Shown: positions 61,433-64,000 of the stretch, piece by piece
Numbering within the stretch: the stretch's first letter is position 1
Layout: each line of letters opens with the position of its first letter
Origin: Poecilobothrus nobilitatus
Lineage: Eukaryota > Arthropoda > Insecta > Diptera > Dolichopodidae
Length of the DNA: 64,000 bases
NCBI GenBank assembly: GCA_947095535.1
Contig: OX352773.1
Location: 37,407,398 to 37,471,397 of the forward strand
Direction of reading: 5' to 3'
Made by a program: the position numbers and the translations under genes
Notes under the pieces: model-generated
What the model saw: only the letters and a program-made list of their open reading frames with translations
Told to the model about the DNA's origin: nothing
Database searches by the model: none

Positions 61433-64000
61433 CGTAGTTAGAATAACTAATTAATTAATATAACATATAGCTAATATATTATTTAACATAATTTACTATC
61501 ACATTAACACTTGTAAATGTTAGATAAATTACTTATTTCTTCTAATATTATATACAATACCTAGAGTTGGAAACATAATTCAAATCAGATATTTTAATTC
61601 CTTAGATACATTTTAGGATTATCATGTGCAAGAGAAAAGGAACAAAAAGAAAAGCTGAGTACAAATTCAAATTAAGTTTTACTTTACGAAAGTGTACAAT
61701 TCATAGTTGAAGTTGAAATTCATTTTAATTTTGTTTTTTATAAGGACTCTTTTTATTTTGAAATTCAAGAGGAATATAAAAACCTTTTTTTTTGTTAATT
61801 TTAAATATTATAAATGTGTAAATTTTATGTTTTAGTTTTTTTATCAAATCGAGAAAAGAATGTGTACTAAAAATTCCTACTGTTTTTCACAATGGATACC
61901 AAAATGAAACAGCTAAACTTTTGTCGAAAAATTACAACACATAACGAAATCAAAAATGTAGTTTATAAAGATGTGGGCCGAAAAGGATAAAAGGAGCGAT
62001 TGCATGTACAGCTCAATCTGGCATAATACAATTTCAGCTATTTTGCACACAACTGTATTTCTATAATACCCGTGTATATAGACGCTATAATAATATATGA
62101 AACATATTTAAATAAATAACAATATTTTTTTATGTTATTTACTTTAAAAAGGATTCTTTTGAAATCTTTTTTATTTTTTTTTTTATAATAGCATAAAAGA
62201 ATATGAAAAAAAAATCCAACCAAACAAAAAATAAAAGAAAGAGAAAGAAAATGGGAGATCAAAAAAATAAAAAAAAAAACTAAAACCTTTTGGTTACATT
62301 CATTCATTTACACTCAGTGTTGTTTTTCAATTTAAAGGGCAAACAAAAAAAAAAACCAAGCAAGGGAAAAAAAAGAAAAGGATTTTTTTATTCTTTTTAT
62401 TGCAATAAAATCAAAATTACTGCCCATCATATCAAACAAAAATAAAAATAGGAAAACAAAAATTTTCTCATCTTTTCTTTCTTTCTTATTATTATTATAT
62501 TGTTTGTTGCTTTTTTTGTTTTTGTTTTTTATTTTTATTTTCATTTAAAAAAGAATAATTTTATAAATATGTATGTATGTATTTTTTTTTTTTTTCATAG
62601 TATATTATAAATAATAGTATTATCCAACAATCATTCCAGAATCATCCCTTTGTACAAAAAATATTTTAAAGGATATAATGTTAAGATTTTGTTTTTTTTT
62701 TTTTATTTTTTTAAATTGCTCTAAAATATTATTGTTCTTAAAGGGTATAAGCATAATAAATATATTATACATATATGTATTACACTTGAATAAGTTACCA
62801 GCTCATTAAAACTATTTTTAGGTGAAAATACGGAATTCATAAAAATGACAAGAAAATGAGACAAAGAATATTTGTACCATAATTGCATTATCATCATTTA
62901 TATAGTTAACTTTCTTAAGCTGAATTTAAAATAAATATAAACGAGGATTTTCCGCTTGATTCAATATTGGAAGTGTTAATCCAGTCCTGAGGAAGTTTGA
63001 ATCCTGAGAGGAAAAGTGTGCATTATCTTAAGTTATACTATTGTATATTATGAATTTAACTAACGCCAAATTTAAAATAAATTGTGAAAATATTATACCT
63101 TATCGCGTTTATGAGTTCAGTTTCCGTTTATTTTTATATTTTTAAATAAACATTGAAGAAAGGAAGGATAAAAGTTACTAAATATAAATATATTAATATA
63201 CAACTTTAAATAATGCCAGTAAGAGTCTTTCTCACTTCAAGAGGTGAATATAAGGAAAATGTAAAGCTAAAGAATGTGGGTTTTTTCCAAAAGATTATGT
63301 TAAATTTTTAGAAGTTTAAGTTCTAGCATTAAAGGAAAAAGGACTATATTTCTTTTTTGTTTAAGAATTCACTTTTATTTTTCGTTTTTAGTAAATAAGT
63401 TTGTACTAATTACCTATACATAACCTCAACTTTTACATAAAAAATATATTGGTAACCCCATTCCATAATAAAACAAAAAAAAACAAAAACGTATAAAAAT
63501 TAAACCAAAAATCATCAAAAATATCAAAAAAAAAACTATCAAACAAAAATATCAACATTTTTATTCACATTTTTAGTTAAAGATAACCCCAAAAATAAAA
63601 TTAAAAAAAAAAAGAAAAACAAAATGTTTTTCAGTAGTTATCCAGTTGTTTTCCTTTTCTTTTTTATATATTGTTTTTTTTTTTTGAATAAATCGTGAAG
63701 GATGTTAATGTGGGTGTTAAAGTAATAAAACCGAAAAAAAAAATAAATAAATTGTAAAAATAGATATTCAAAAAGAAATAATATGAGAATAAAATTAAAT
63801 AAAAAAAAAAAAAAACTGAAGAGGGCCAAAAGGGTTTCTCAGATCATTGAATGATCTACTGGGATAAATGGAAAACTATAACATAAAATTAGATAGATAG
63901 ATTGAGATTGAATGAATGAATAGTTAGAAGATAACTTGAAAAATGATAGTAAAAACCAGCTGGATATCTTAATCTTTGTTATTTTTCACTTTTTATCTTA
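61433..64000. other. Homopolymer-rich intergenic DNA to the window end
   Basis: Long A and T runs. A more balanced stretch at 61840-62030 has a 32-codon plus frame (MDTKMKQLNFCRK...) that could be chance. Minus frames at 62038-62544 and 63638-63829 are Lys/Phe runs from homopolymers. Confidence 0.45.

Noticed and set aside
61893..61991. 32-codon frame starting MDTKMKQLNF
   Set aside because: Too short and without splice context or homology; such frames arise often by chance.

Overview
The window is extremely A+T-rich nuclear DNA from an arthropod, most likely an insect. It has short introns, tRNA-derived SINEs with poly(A) or TAAA tails, TA-flanked mariner-type elements and decayed CR1/Jockey-type LINEs. 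The order cannot be fixed from the sequence. No prokaryotic operons, ribosome binding sites, CRISPR arrays, rRNA genes or convincing functional tRNA genes are visible. Most long open frames are A/T homopolymer artefacts.

Only two cellular protein-coding genes can be supported. The first (22190-25321, minus strand) is the insect orthologue of DNAAF1/LRRC50, a leucine-rich-repeat factor for cytoplasmic assembly of axonemal dynein. It has two exons, a canonical 84-nt intron and a 1015-residue product whose acidic C-terminal half holds a divergent internal duplication. The second (57372 to about 59244, plus strand) is an F-box/leucine-rich-repeat protein, probably a substrate receptor of an SCF ubiquitin ligase. 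Its first intron seems to start with GA instead of GT. The two genes lie about 32 kb apart and nothing links their functions.

The rest is repeat-rich intergenic DNA. 1-10 kb: a 100-bp direct repeat, a broken DD41D-like mariner element (1747-3045), SINEs at 3456 and 5037, and a degenerate tandem array at 6660-7250. 10-22 kb: candidate pogo-like and hAT-like non-autonomous elements, a 52-bp tandem triplet with a distant inverted copy, a second mariner relative lacking its DNA-binding domain (16240-17113), foldback sequences and a SINE with target duplications (19792-20122). 25-42 kb: a 375-bp palindromic MITE (27466-27840), a possible relative at 31636, several SINEs and a LINE C-terminal remnant (38595). 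46-52 kb: two CR1-like LINE ends. 52-64 kb: mostly homopolymer-rich DNA around the F-box gene, with one more SINE at 61262.

No clearly new multi-gene system is visible. The most useful leads are the duplicated DNAAF1 tail, the GA-AG intron of the F-box gene, the 52-bp repeat with its inverted partner, and the SINE families with conserved bodies unrelated to tRNA.
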